From positions 822,501 through 886,500 of the forward strand of contig JAIUJO010000191.1 of assembly GCA_023846275.1 (NCBI GenBank): 64,000 bases of DNA, written 5' to 3'. Positions 40,160 through 52,860 of this stretch are shown here, piece after piece (the stretch's first letter is position 1; every line of letters begins with the position of its first letter). Origin of the DNA: Vanilla planifolia. Its lineage: Eukaryota > Streptophyta > Magnoliopsida > Asparagales > Orchidaceae. The notes beneath the pieces are model-generated. The model was given only the letters and a program-made list of their open reading frames with translations. It had not been told where the DNA came from and did no database searches. Made by a program: the position numbers and the translations under genes.

Positions 40160-42464
40160 CCTATGTGAGATAAATCGATGAATTTTAAAATGTTCAAATA
40201 TAAATGATTTCATTGTTATAGAAAAGGGCCATCTGAGTTTCAAAAGAAAATAACAAAAATTATGCAAAAGTTTCTAAAGTAAAGATAATTGTCAAAAAAG
40301 TTGTATTCAAATATACTAAAGAGTTCATGTGTAATATTCTCGATTGTCAAATTATATATGCAATAAAATTTTTTGCAAATAAAGGAAAAACATTAAAAAT
40401 TTTGAATAAATAATTTAGGAAATGAATAGTTAATAGGTTAAAGTTGATTGAGATGAGCCCAAATATATTTTATTTAATTTTCATTTGATCTCATTTGTAA
40501 TTATTATGATTTACCAAAATATGAAAAATTTAAATAATAATTTTTTTTACTTGAAGTAAATATATGCTAAACTGAAAATGGTAAAATTTGTAGTATTGTT
40601 TTATAATCAAATCAAAAAAAGGTGAAGTGCATAAAAGAACAGAATTAGATTTTCATTGTAATATAGTCAATTCAAAGTAAAAAATTTTAAAAAATGAGAT
40701 AAGTTTTATGAAATAGATACTTTCCATGAAAATGTGTAGATGGCGTATGACTTCTTCGATTGTTAAATAAGGTGCAACTAAAAATATATAGAACCAAAAT
40801 CCTTACAAAATCAAATTTAAAAAAGGTAAAAATTGAATATTTAGTTTTGAAACGCTTGGGGAGATGAGTCAAGTGATTTTTGTTTTGACTTAATTGGACC
40901 TCCATTTGAATTACTACAAATTTCAAAAGTGATTATATATATTAATAAAGAATTACTTAATTATTAAATTAAAAATATTAAATGGAAATTACATAAATTG
41001 AGGCAATATAAAATAACCAAATAAAATATAAAAAAAGGTCACACAAAGCGGTATTTAGGCTTACATAAACTTTATCAAAAGTTATATTACGAGATACTAA
41101 CGTGCTCCAGAGCAGCATTCTCTACCATTAAAGTATTTGAAGGTATAATAATGAATATTTAATTGAGTAGAGCTCGACGACATGGGTAGCACAACATTTA
41201 TTTTACCTTGATCAGACCTAATCTTGAAGGACCATAAATTGGAAAAATAAATAAACATAAAAATAATAAATTAATTTTTTAAATAATAAATAAATATAAA
41301 TAAAAGCTTATGTTAAATAAATTAAAATATTATAATATAATTAAATTAAAGTAATGGACATAGCAAAAGAGAGGAGACTAAGAGTTTTATAGTAATATAA
41401 GCAAACCTAATAGAAAATGTTTAAAAAGTAGATAACTTATATAAAAAAGCTGAATTTTGAGGTACAAAACTGATCAAGTGTAACATCCTTTATCATAAAA
41501 TACGTTAAAAATCAAATATTTTGCAAAAAATTATAAAACCATAGAATATATAATATTTTAAAAATAAATAATTAATATTTATTTGGGTAAGGCTCGATGA
41601 TATAAGTAAATTGATTCTTTTTTTGTCTAAATCAACTCTTATCTGAAATTAGTAAGATTAATAAATTAAATAAAAAATAATAATCAATTATGATTTAATC
41701 TTCAAAAAATAATTATTAAAACTAAGAAGAGATGATTCTTCTCATCAGGCTATGTAAGGACCACATAAGAGAAGATTTCTATTACACTATAATATAAAGA
41801 AATAAAAATTGTTTTTAACAATGAGATAAATTATGTAGGAATGATACATTTAAAGATAGTAAGGCCATCAAGCATAACTTTCTTGATCATCAAAATAGGT
41901 ATGCATAAAAAACTCTTAAAAAATGTAAAAAAAATGTAAAAAAATTATTTTAAAAAATATAAAAAAGATGATTTAGTATGATAGGTCTCATCAAGACAAG
42001 TGCAAAGTTATTTGATTGGTTTCAATTGGACCAGCTTTTAAACTACTATTTTGTCTCCAAAGAAAAAGGAATAAATTACAATAAATTGTTATTTTAATGT
42101 TAGGAAAATATATACTGAAGCTCAAATGAGAAAAATTTAACACACATAACAATGCCATTTCAAAGCATTATCAAGATACCATTACTGAAGGTTTAGAGTT
42201 ACTAAATAATATACTAAATCATATTGAAACATTTAGAAAAATGAGATAACTTATATATCCAAGTGGCATTATAACGTACTTAAGGGAATGAGCTTAACAT
42301 CCTTACTAATAATATTATGTAATAATTGGAAAATCTCATAAATTGCACCAAAACTCAAAAAAATAAATATTTAAACATTTGAAAAAATGATTATTAAATT
42401 GATAATGCCCATTAAGAAAAGTGCAACAATTTTAGTTTTGTTTGGAATTATTATTTTTGTAATG

Positions 42465-42466
<2 letters not shown>

Positions 42467-42557
<91 letters not shown>
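42467..42557. repeat. (AT)n microsatellite inside the 415-bp array
   Basis: About 91 bp of uninterrupted AT dinucleotides, about 25 bp after the ggaattatt landmark of its unit, nearly the same place as the tract at 40.1 kb. It explains the long spacing (483 bp) of that unit. Confidence 0.98.
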
Positions 42558-42561
<4 letters not shown>

Positions 42562-45500
42562 TACATTATTAGTTTCAGATTACTTAAATACATTTATTAA
42601 TATTGAAATGAGATAAATTAGAGTAATTTAATAGAGCCAAATTAAAGCAATGTAAACTTGACATGAGAGGAGAATTAAAGTTTCATGTTAACATATCCAA
42701 TTGAAAGAAAAGAATTTGAACAATTTAAATAAATTATGAAGAAAAATTTCATTAAAAACAAATTAGGAGATCAAGTCATATAAACTTAATTATTAGAATA
42801 AGTACAAATCAGAATGTCAAAAAATAATGCTAAAACCTTAGAAAATAAAATATTACAAGAAATAAAAAATAAAAATTTATGTGGATAAACATCATCAAGG
42901 TGAAGCCAGTGATGGTTGTTTTTTGTGAGCTAGACCTCATTTAGAATAACACGTATTAACCATATTAAATTAAAATAAATAATAATGAGTAGGTCCTTTA
43001 ATTTTGAGATAATATATATTAAAGATAAAAATGGAATAATGAGAGTAGTGTAATGCAACAAAAATCTTGGAAATTTAAAATTTAGATGAAAGAAGAATTA
43101 CAGTTTCATAGTAACATAACATGTTCATATAACAAAATTTTGAAATAGTCAGAATAATTATTTAGGAATGTTACATTCCAAAAAATTTGCAAGATCAAGT
43201 AGAACATGCTCAATAATCAAAACAAGTTTGAATTGAAATTCCTATGAAACATGTAAAAATTCTTGAAAGTAAAATGTTTAAAATTATAATAACAAATACA
43301 TAATTAGATAGAAGTTAATCGAGATTACACTGATGAAATTTGTTTTATCTCAATCGAACCACATTCAAAAATTACGATGAGTTATGCAAATCAATAAACA
43401 TAAATTTTAAGTAATTATTTGTTTAAAATCAAGTAAATATGCATTGAAGCTAAAACTACTTAATTTAAATAAAGATAATATAACTACATCATCGCAATGT
43501 AAAAGTAAAATCAGAGGAGACATAGAATTACGTAGTTATTTAACCCTGTCAAGCAGAAAAACTTAAACAAATGACATAATCATTTCATTAAAGTAGTATT
43601 CCATGATACTAAGAGGATGTTGTGCAACCTCCTCTATGATCAAAATTAGGTTTGGATCAAAACACCTCATCAACAATACCAAAATGCTAGAAAATAAAAT
43701 ATTTTAAAATTTGAAAATGAATATTTAATTATATGAGCACATCGAGGCAACCTAAATGAAATATTTTCATCTCTATTGGATTTGACTTTAAATTAAATTA
43801 ATTTTCCAAAGTAGATAAGTATAAATAATTATACATTTTTTTAGCACTTTGTAAATTTAAATATTAATGATGAAATAAGATATTTTAAATCAAGTTAACT
43901 TACCAAAAGAAAGCATTATCTTTGTTACAATGGATTACTGTTATTGTTTCAAAGTAGTACGATATAATAAAAAATGAAAACTTTAAAGAATAAGATTAAC
44001 TATACAAAAATATTACATTCCATCATTCGAAGGAGATCAAGTTTTGTATCCTTGATCATCATGTTAAATAGAATATTGTTGTCTCTTGAAATATTGAAAA
44101 CTATTAGGAAATAAAATATTTAAAATTATAGGAATAAACATTTTTATAGAGGTTATAGATATGAGTGCAATAATGTTTTTGTCTCCTTAACTAGAATAAG
44201 TTTGAAATTATTACAAATTACTCAAGTAAATAAACAAAAAATTATAATAATGTTTTTTATAATGAGGTTTTTATGTATTAAAGTAGAAATACATTAAATT
44301 GAAGATATATAATATAACTAAGTCAAGGAATTTTAATAGAAAAAGTAAGTGAGAATTGGAGTTACCTAATAATATAACCAAATAAAAAGAACAATTTGAT
44401 GAAACGAGGTAAATTGCATGTGAAAGTTGCATTCCATGACACTAAAGGGATGATATATAACATCCCTCACTACCAAATTATGTTGAAATTAAAATAACTT
44501 TAAAATATTGTCAAAACAATAGAATGTAAAAAAATTGAAACATTTAAAAATACATAATTGATTACGTAGATCGCATTGAGCGGAATCAAATGATGTTTCT
44601 TTTTATTCAATCGAGAACATTTGGAACTGCAGCAGTGGTCGTACTAATTAATTAATAGTAATAATAAATCATTAATTAAATATTATGTAAATAAATATAA
44701 AATTGAACTGAAGGAAATAGAAGAAATGCATTTTATTTAAATCAATGTAATATAAATGACACATAGATGGAGATTAAGAAATTAATAATAGTATAACCAA
44801 ACGAAAGAAAATTTTTAAGAAATGAGAGACTATTTTTAGAAACAGTGCTTTCCAAACTATTCAAGAGATCAATTGCATCATTGATTATCAAAACAAGAAA
44901 AATTATATTACCCCATAAAGCAGTCCTAAATCAAAGAAACTAGAAAACTAAAGAAATAATGAAAAGAATACTTAATTGGATAGAACTCATCAAGATAGTT
45001 TCAACACTGTTTATTTCTAATGATCAAACTCATAAAAGATTGCTATGAATTACCAAAGTAAACAAGCATAAATAATAATAGATTCTTTTTTAACAATAAG
45101 TAAATAAATATTAAAGTTGAAATAGAAAAACATAATAACATAATGTAATTAAATCAAAGACATTTAAAAGTGACATGAGAGTAGATTTATAGATACATAA
45201 TAGTTTAACAAAATCAAATGAAAATGTTGAATTAATGAGATAATTTGTAAGAAAATGTTGTATTCCATGTTACTAATAAGATCTTGTATAACATCATTAA
45301 TTGTCAAAAGGGGATGTATTGAAATATCTCATAAAGAATGCAAAATTAAAAAAAAATAAAATATTGAAAAATAAAAAAAATGTTTACTTGGATAAAACAC
45401 GTCAATACAAGGCCAATGATGCTTCCATTGACTCGATTAAACCTTCTTTGCAATTACAATGTATTACCATTGTACATGGCAAAAGTAATAATAGATTGTT

Positions 45501-45622
45501 GTATTAAAATTAATTAAATAAATGTTTAGGATTAAATGTGATAATTTGAAACAGTTTACAATAAAAATTGAGAAAAACAATATAACAATCTATTATTATA
45601 TTGTTATATTGTTAAGTTACTA

Positions 45623-45769
45623 TACATTGTATTATTTAACATTGTTAACATCATGATTATGCTTCTACAACTTGTGTTGTTGTCAGGACCATTCAAGATA
45701 TTATTGAGTAGTATGGGTATCAATTAGTTTAGATGGTGAACCTCAATTAATACATTGTATTATTTAACA
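45623..45769. repeat. 19-bp direct repeat flanking 109 bp
   Basis: The 19-mer tacattgtattatttaaca occurs at 45,623-45,641 and again at 45,751-45,769, exactly. It lies between the end of the 415-bp array and the first recognisable L1 sequence. The length suits a LINE target-site duplication, but the enclosed 109 bp shows no poly(A) or known element. Confidence 0.8.
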
Positions 45770-45774
45770 AGGGG

Positions 45775-47400
45775 ATAGAAATAAAGCAAAGGAAGATCTT
45801 AATAAAAAATTTCATATCTGTTAAGTTACTCAATTGAAATATCTAGGCATACCAATTGTAGCAACTAAACTATAGAAAAAAGGCTTTAATTTCCTAATTA
45901 ATTATGTTGAAAACAATGTCTACATGGATGGTCATGTCTTTATTAATGATGGGTTATATTGTCATAATAATCTCAATGTTAGCTGCTACTCTTGTGTATT
46001 ACTTAGCTCACTCATTAATTTTGAGTGTCACTATTCTAGAGTTAGAGAAATTGATGCATTATTACATATAGAGTAGTTCAAATGTTTATAACATAGCACA
46101 TTATGCCAGTTGAGACACAATAACTCTTCCAAAGAAATGTGAGGGACTCAAAATTGGTAGTTTGTCAATCAAAAAATTTGTATTGATTACAAAATACGCT
46201 AGACATGTTATGGTTAGAGAAGACTATTTATGGGTTCAATCATTTAGATGCAAGTACTTTATGATAAGAATTGCTTTCTATATGTCACATGGTGCATCAC
46301 TTACATGTAAGTTAATCATTCATATTGAGCTCTTGACTTTATGTCCTTCCTATCACTTCATGCCCAGCCTATTTCAACATGTACATGGACATCTGATAGT
46401 TGTAGTGGAATTTGTTAAGAAGCATGTTGTGCAGGATCATAATAAAATTAAGAATTTTCTTGTGCTTAAGCTAGTATTTCAATTAAATAATCCCATTATG
46501 ATAAAGAGAATGAAAGGGCTATGTTGCACTTCTAAATAAGCGAGGACATAATGTTGAACTCAAACACCATTTATAGCAGCATGTATACAAGCCATAAAAT
46601 TCTACTAAAAAGGACATTGCATCGATTCAAAAACTATAGGTGTAGCATTAGCTTAACATTTTGATGTGGTGATTAATGTTAAATCTTCTTCCTACATTTT
46701 CATAGCTTTATGCCAAAGAAACTAAGATATCAAGGCTTTGTTAGTGGGGTCTAAATGGGAGCTTCAAAAGTGTTAGTTTCAAACTTAACTAGGTGAATGA
46801 CAAGGTCTTCTTTTCTTCATTAATTGAGCTTCTTAACTTGATGTCTATGAAGTGTAGGTGGACAATACTAATAATTTGGAAAAATTTTCTGTTGTGGCAT
46901 TATTTCACTTTAAGCTTAGCAAGAATTTGTAAGCACGTACAAGAAAATTTCTCAATCCAGTTAAACTCTAAAGAAATATTCGAATTGCTCATACTACTAC
47001 TTTATTCAACATTCCAATTGCACATATAGTTTCACCTTTGAAAAGCTATTTGTTACCTCTTATTAGAGTCCTCCTTTATTGGCTTGAGTTAAAATAAATT
47101 ATGACATAGTTACGCAAGACGATCTCACTATTAGAATTGGTATTGTTATTTGGGATGACATAGTTGGCCTATTACTATTGCAAGAAATGGAGGAGTCATA
47201 GTAATACAAGGCTTACTATGATTTGAATATGTCTTAGGATGACAAAGGTGTTTGTTTGGGGCCGCATGGTGCGTTAATTTTGGAGTTGCTTAGGGAATCA
47301 GGGATACGATTGTAACAAGAAAAAATAATTTCATCAAATAGTGAACTTTATTAGATGAATGTATTGAATTATATTTTCACTTAGAAGAGAAGTCTCCATG
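45775..47400 (+). mobile_element. 5'-truncated L1 LINE (3' part: RT C-terminus to RNase H)
   Basis: Starts inside the reverse transcriptase ORF. QLKYLGIPIV at 45,831-45,860 is the block found downstream of the catalytic region in plant L1s. It is followed at 45,920-46,080 by a W..MSLLMMG.I..I.SML....VYYL...L piece matching the W.GK.LSLAGR..LI.SVL...P.Y pattern. The open frame 46,162-46,539 carries EDYLWVQSFRCKYF, matching the SLWV.V...KY block. At about 47,088-47,180 VKINYD and IGIVIWDDIVGLLLL match the start of the C-terminal RNase H domain. Several frameshifts and stops interrupt it. The homologous parts of the L1 at 47.6-52.9 kb lie about 5.3 kb downstream, so both belong to one family. 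Confidence 0.8.
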
Positions 47401-47589
47401 TCCAAATGGTACTGATGTGGATAATTTATGTGGCTGCACATAGGAAATGTTGTAGCGATCATGGAAGATAATTCTTAGAATTATAAACTTGAATCACTTA
47501 ACCTATTTAAGTCAACTTTAAGCAGACGCTTAATAGTTGAGAATGAGCATTGTCTGTTTAACATTGATGAAAGGTTCCCACATTAACTA

Positions 47590-50500
47590 CTCATAGAGAC
47601 AAGCAAATTTAGATATTAAGATGGTGGCAACAAATGATACCTCTTTCACAATTAATGATGAAATACATTTATCAATTAGAGCATGCGAAGGAGAAACTCA
47701 ATACCACTAGTTTGACCAAATGGATGGAGTGCATAGAGATTTTTTATCATTTCAAGGATGAACAAAATACTCTAGCATAGGTTTAGCCATTTCAGAGGAT
47801 GTTAGGTCATGGACTTGATAGATTGGAGTTCTTATCTACACTTATATTCAGTTTTAGATAGAGAATATGTGTGGTTTTGAGGACCATGGTATGTTAATGG
47901 CCTTGAATTAGGGTTAGATTTGAGGATACCTAAGTTTAAACCTAGTACTTTAGGGTTATGTGAGCTCCAAGATAGATTCATTTTTATGTCCTCTTATTGA
48001 TGTATTTAGATAGAGAATCTATTATGCATTGACAAAGCTATAAGAGATCCTCTGTTGATGTATAGCTAGAAATAGATATACAAAGATCACTCTCGACTAA
48101 GGTGTGTGTTAGAATTGACCTCTTAAAACAACTTAGAGTGAAAATGTTGATTAACAAACCCTTGGGTCAGTCTTCTTAATATTTTGAATATGAGATCTTA
48201 TCCACTATCTTTTTGACATATTGCAAGTTGGAACATGCTTCTACATATTGCACATCTAGTGAATCGATATTCTCTGCTACAGTAGTTGAGAGCTCTTGTC
48301 CTTTAAGTATACAACAAAATGAGGATAAAATTAAAGTACCTATTTTGATGCAATAGGTATAGAGGATCATGAGGAGAAGAGACATGGACATGGACATGGT
48401 GTTGTAGTTCAATATAGGAAAACAATATTGATTGAAGTAAGATAATAGAGAAGGACTATAACAGGTAAAGATATAAGCAGGATAAGAAGATAAAACAAAT
48501 ATAAAGATACTATGCAAGTAATGTAGAGGGATAGGTCTTATACTAGGAAAGAAGGGTACAATGGAGGTACCTTCAAGCCCAAAATGGTATCAAAGTAGAA
48601 AACCTAGGGAGAGATTGAACCTATTACTAATAAAAAGCATAGTTCACTAAGCAGCATGGGAATGGAGGATGGTCATAACGATTGCTCACATAGTTGTAGA
48701 ATTTAGAGAAGCAGGTGTAATTCTCCAGAAATTTTAGTCCATCCAATCAAGCGGTCCTATTTGTTTCCTATGAAACGTGCAAAGGTATAGTTGAATGATT
48801 TTTGTTAAGGTATGGAAAATCAAAAAAATTGCATAAAGGAAAGGGGAACTCTTGAGTAATTTGGAAAATCAAAAAACAAGTAGTCATGGCAAGACAGCTG
48901 AATATAAGATTTGGCAAAGCATTAAGCAATGGTTTCAATTATCTAAGAAATTTAGAGGATGAACATATGGCTATACAGTTGCTGAGACCACTTGTAAAGC
49001 ATAGTTGGGATTGCTCATGGTTTTACCTTGATGTGAATAAAGGATGCTACAAGTGAGGTAGACAAAGACAAAAGTTGTTTACAATAATTCTTTTGCATTG
49101 GTTGCATGAAGCTTACATGTCACAGATTTTTGGATGTATTGCATTACTTACATTGGGACTATTTTTAGATATAAGGCTAGGTTCAAGAATTAGTCGCATG
49201 AAGCTTACATGTCTCAAAAAGCTAGTCATTATAGGAATTATTATCAAAAGCTATAGCCTTTTAGTATCATTAAGCTGCAATAAGTGCCAATTATATGTTA
49301 TAGTTTACTAGCTTTGAGAAACGACTTCATATGGTGGGTGTACATGAATTTTGTTAAATTGTTCATGTGGATGAGGGTTCCTATCTCAACTTGGACTTGT
49401 CCATATCAACATAAGGTCAATGAGTATGTTATCATAAGGATTAGATTCAATTGGGGCTAAATTCATTGCTTATTTCTAAGAAATATTTGATAGAGCTTTC
49501 CTAAATATCAATCATCAAATCCTTTCTAAGTACCTGTGTTACATATCTCCCTCATATTAGCTCAGACTATTAGATATTACTTATATAGTTTAGACAATCA
49601 TTATGACGAAAAAAAGAACCTAATTGTAAAGGAGCTAGTTATACTTTCCCCAATCATCTAGTGTAATGAAAGCTACTTGAAAAAGGAGCACTCAAGGAAA
49701 ACCTATGGATAGTCTATCCATAAAATTTAGTAGAGCTTTTATAACATTAAAGAAATACTATGCAACAAACTTTCGTAACATTTCTCAATATCCTTGCTAG
49801 TTGGAAAAGGAAATCTAAGAGCTTCAACTTAAAGAAAATATGAAGCACATAAATAAGATCGAGCATGATCTTAAACAAAATGTGGTAGCATGCTAAGCTT
49901 AATTAAGCCACCCTAAAGGATTGAAACAAGTGATGTTTTTCTATGGAAATACCTCTTCTCCCGATAGAAACTATATCCATAAACATAAAAATGTTCTTAG
50001 GGAATTGGTGCCCTCCAAACTTAGATTAAGGAAATTTTTATGTAGTGTTTCAATAAGAGGTGGTGTAGCCATGTGTAAAGTGAGTCTCCTCTACCTTCCA
50101 ATCTTTGAGATCTATTAATAATGAATAAGTAGCTACACCTGTGGCACTAATTAATGAAGATGAGATCAGATCTATGGCGATGTCCATCAAAAGAAATAAA
50201 TTGCCTCACATGGATGTCATCTTATATGAGTTTGTGTGCGGTTATCAGAAGTTCACACAGGCGAACATTGTTACAATAATGAAAAGAATTCCTTAAATAT
50301 AGCATTATCTTGAAAGGTTGAAATTACACACTACTCATATTCATCCTTAATTCTCAAAGAGCATCCAACCTTGAGCAATTTAGGTTCATTAGCCTCTACA
50401 ACATGATTTACAAAGTAGTGGCAAAAATGATGCTGGTTAGACTAAAGGTGGTGCTTCTTGAGATCACTATCATGGAGCAAGTTGTTTTTGTGTTGGGCCA

Positions 50501-52860
50501 TGTTATATCTAATAATATTCGTTCAAAAAAGGAAATTGCTACTTATTTACACCAATCTTCTTCCAAGGAGGTTTGATTGAGCTAAAATATAATATGAACA
50601 AGGCATATGACAAAGAAAATTGGAAATTTATGATGGATATGCTAAATATTTGTAGTTCCTTACTCTTCGGTGTGATTAGATTTAGGCATATTTCAATTCA
50701 TCGAGATTTGGGATTATAAATAATGGAATCCATCTACCATGGATCATAGCAACTAGGGGTCTTTGATAAAGATGTTTTCTCTCACCATACCTCTTTACTA
50801 CTATGTCTAAGTATCTCTCAAGGCTTATTCAATATCATCAAGATCATGTTACTTGAATTTTTTTTAAGATTAACCAATCCACACCTTTGATTATGCAACA
50901 CTTATATTTTGATGATTTCATGATTTATGCACCTATAAGTTGTGCTATTATGAAGAACATTAGGGATAAGATTGAGTTGAATGGGATTCACTTAGGTTAA
51001 GTGGCAAATCTAAACAAATCAAGAGTGTTATTTAGCAAGGTGAAGGAGCACAAGTGTAAGACAATCATTATAGAAAGACTATATATGCATCAAGTTACTT
51101 AATTTAAATATCTAGACGTACCAATTTTCGACAAAAAACCTTAGGAAAAAGGCTTCATTTTCATTTTTAATCATTTTAAAAGTTGTGTCAAGATGGATGA
51201 TAATGGCATTATTGATGTTAGGCTGTATTGTCATGACTAACATAGTATTTGTTACTACTCCTACTTATTAGATTTCCACACATTAATTCCTAGTTACATA
51301 ATTACTAAGCTATAAGAAATGCATGTGATCACTTATGGGGTAGTTGAAATGATAATAGGATAATGCATTATTTCTGATAGAAGGGAACTCTATATAACGA
51401 TTATGGGGACTCGAATTTCATAATTTGTTGGTCTAGTAGTTAGCAATAATTACAAAACATAGTAGGTGAGTTTTTTCTTAGGAGGATCATTTGTGGGTTA
51501 AGTCCTTTATGCACAAATTCATCATGATAAATAATTCTTTCCATATTCTCCATGGTACATCTCATGCATGCAATTTACTTAATATTGCAAACCTCCATAC
51601 CACAAATGATATGGTTTAGTAGAATGTTGTGGGTAATTTCATTTCCTTTTTGTTGGATAATTGTCTTGGCATCCTTCCTATTGCTACTTGGCCAACCTAA
51701 AGAACATGGATGTGGAGAATATAACATTTGTAGTATATCTAGTTAAGGAGCCTAGATTTTGGAATCATAAAACATTTTAGAAGTTATACCTACTCAGTTT
51801 TGCATTTTAAATTATGTATTCTCCATGGAATCAATTGAATGAAATGAAAGTGTTGTGCTTCAAAATAAGTGAGGATACATTGTTAGTGTTAAGGACTATG
51901 TAAACAACATGTATATCAGCTATAATCCATCATAGAAATAAGTCACATGAGTTCCAAAAGTACAATTGCAATCGTGAGTAAACATTTCTTATTGAGAATA
52001 GCTTTAAATCATATTCTTATTAACAATTTGCCTCTAATAGTAGAGATTGAGATGTCTAAGCATTGTCCTTGAAATTATTTTCGATGAAGTGTTGCAACAT
52101 TAATTTTAGGAGTGCCATATTATGAAAGAACTCTAGTCAAAACAACTTTACAAAATATTACTTCACGTTTATTGAGATTCAATGTATGTACATCACTTAT
52201 TTTTTTGAGCTCATTAATTTGATGTCTATCAATGTGTGAGCAGCTACAACTTCTCAAGTAGCCAATTGTGCTGCTTTATCTTTAGTTCACCTTTAGAGCG
52301 ACAAGAATTTGTGGGCCAATGTGAAAAAGGTCTTCTAATTCGAATGTAATTCAATGGAACATTCGTATTATAGATGCCAGTTGCTAAAACTCTCTAATCA
52401 CATCAAGTGGGAGCTTTGAAGTCCTAAAAGGACAACTTATTACCTCTTATTGAAGTAATCCAATGGGTTAGTTTAAATTTAATTGGAACATAGCTGTGCA
52501 TGATGACTTCAAAGAAGGAATTGGTATAGTTGCATGGGATGACATGGGTAAACCTACTATAATTGTAAGATATACTTTTGTTTCTTGTTAATATTTTGAC
52601 ATGGAGATTATTATTGTTCTTGAAGCAATGGAACTTCTAAGAATTTTAATTTCTAATGTCGATGCCGTGCTGATCGAATTTGATTCAACTATAGTTATTA
52701 CTATAGTAAACTAGTAAGTTTTATCTAAAATAAACAATGGCTCCTACCATAGTGTCATTTCATATGTTTGGGGTATGAAGTCTATCAAACTATCCCACAT
52801 AAATCACCAGAGTAATAGTGCTATAGATTTGGTTGCTCATCATAAATAATAGTTTCTACC
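47590..52860 (+). mobile_element. Near full-length decayed L1 LINE (ORF1, EN-RT, RNase H)
   Basis: ORF1: 48,098-48,260 reads KVCVRIDLLKQL...FEYEI...TYCKLEHASTYC, matching the RVCVE.DL.KPL...YE.LP.FC..C...GH...C zinc-knuckle region of plant L1 ORF1 (DUF4283 type). RT: from 50,151 EDEIRSMAMSIKRNKLPHMD matches EEI..A.......KAPG.DG; 50,380-50,450 FRFISLYNMIYKVVAKM matches FRPISL.N..YK...K; MNKAYDKENW follows near 50,595. YFDD at 50,901-50,921 stands for the catalytic FADD box, and FKYLDVPI lies at 51,103-51,126. RNase H: 52,474-52,850, FNWNIAVHDDFKEGIGIVAWDD through IEFDST to HINHQSN...LVAHH. The endonuclease (about 48.9-50.0 kb) is not recognisable. About 5.3 kb, the usual plant L1 length. Many frame breaks, so inactive. 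Confidence 0.85.

Larger units (their letters stand above)
38400..45560 (+). repeat. Tandem array of ~17 degenerate ~415-bp units
   Basis: One landmark of the unit, ttgcattccaagatactaa with variations, recurs at about 38,671, 39,057, 39,438, 39,858, 40,302, 40,719, 41,082, 41,450, 41,843, 42,264, 42,747, 43,170, 43,595, 44,012, 44,428, 44,845 and 45,258. Spacing is 363-483 bp and very regular (413-425) from 42.7 kb on. Other landmarks keep phase: aaattaccaaagtaaataa about 215 bp before it, a repeated-A and gagataaatt stretch just before it, tcaagtgtaacatcc after it, and a catcgagatgagcccaatga-like block about 170 bp after it. Units are diverged, AT-rich and share no open frame. The left end near 38,430 starts with a short local duplication. 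The array runs up to the L1 remnant. Confidence 0.9.

Noticed and set aside
40073-40267. Open frame with YIYIYI repeats
   Set aside because: Direct translation of an AT microsatellite; the same holds for the overlapping frames at 60,844-61,044.
38400-45560. CRISPR-like or prokaryotic repeat array
   Set aside because: Units are about 415 bp, diverged over their whole length and have no conserved-repeat/unique-spacer pattern; the context is plant transposon DNA.
48176-48517. 113-codon minus-strand open frame
   Set aside because: It lies opposite the L1 ORF1 zinc-knuckle region, whose plus-strand reading matches a known family; the minus frame shows no domain.
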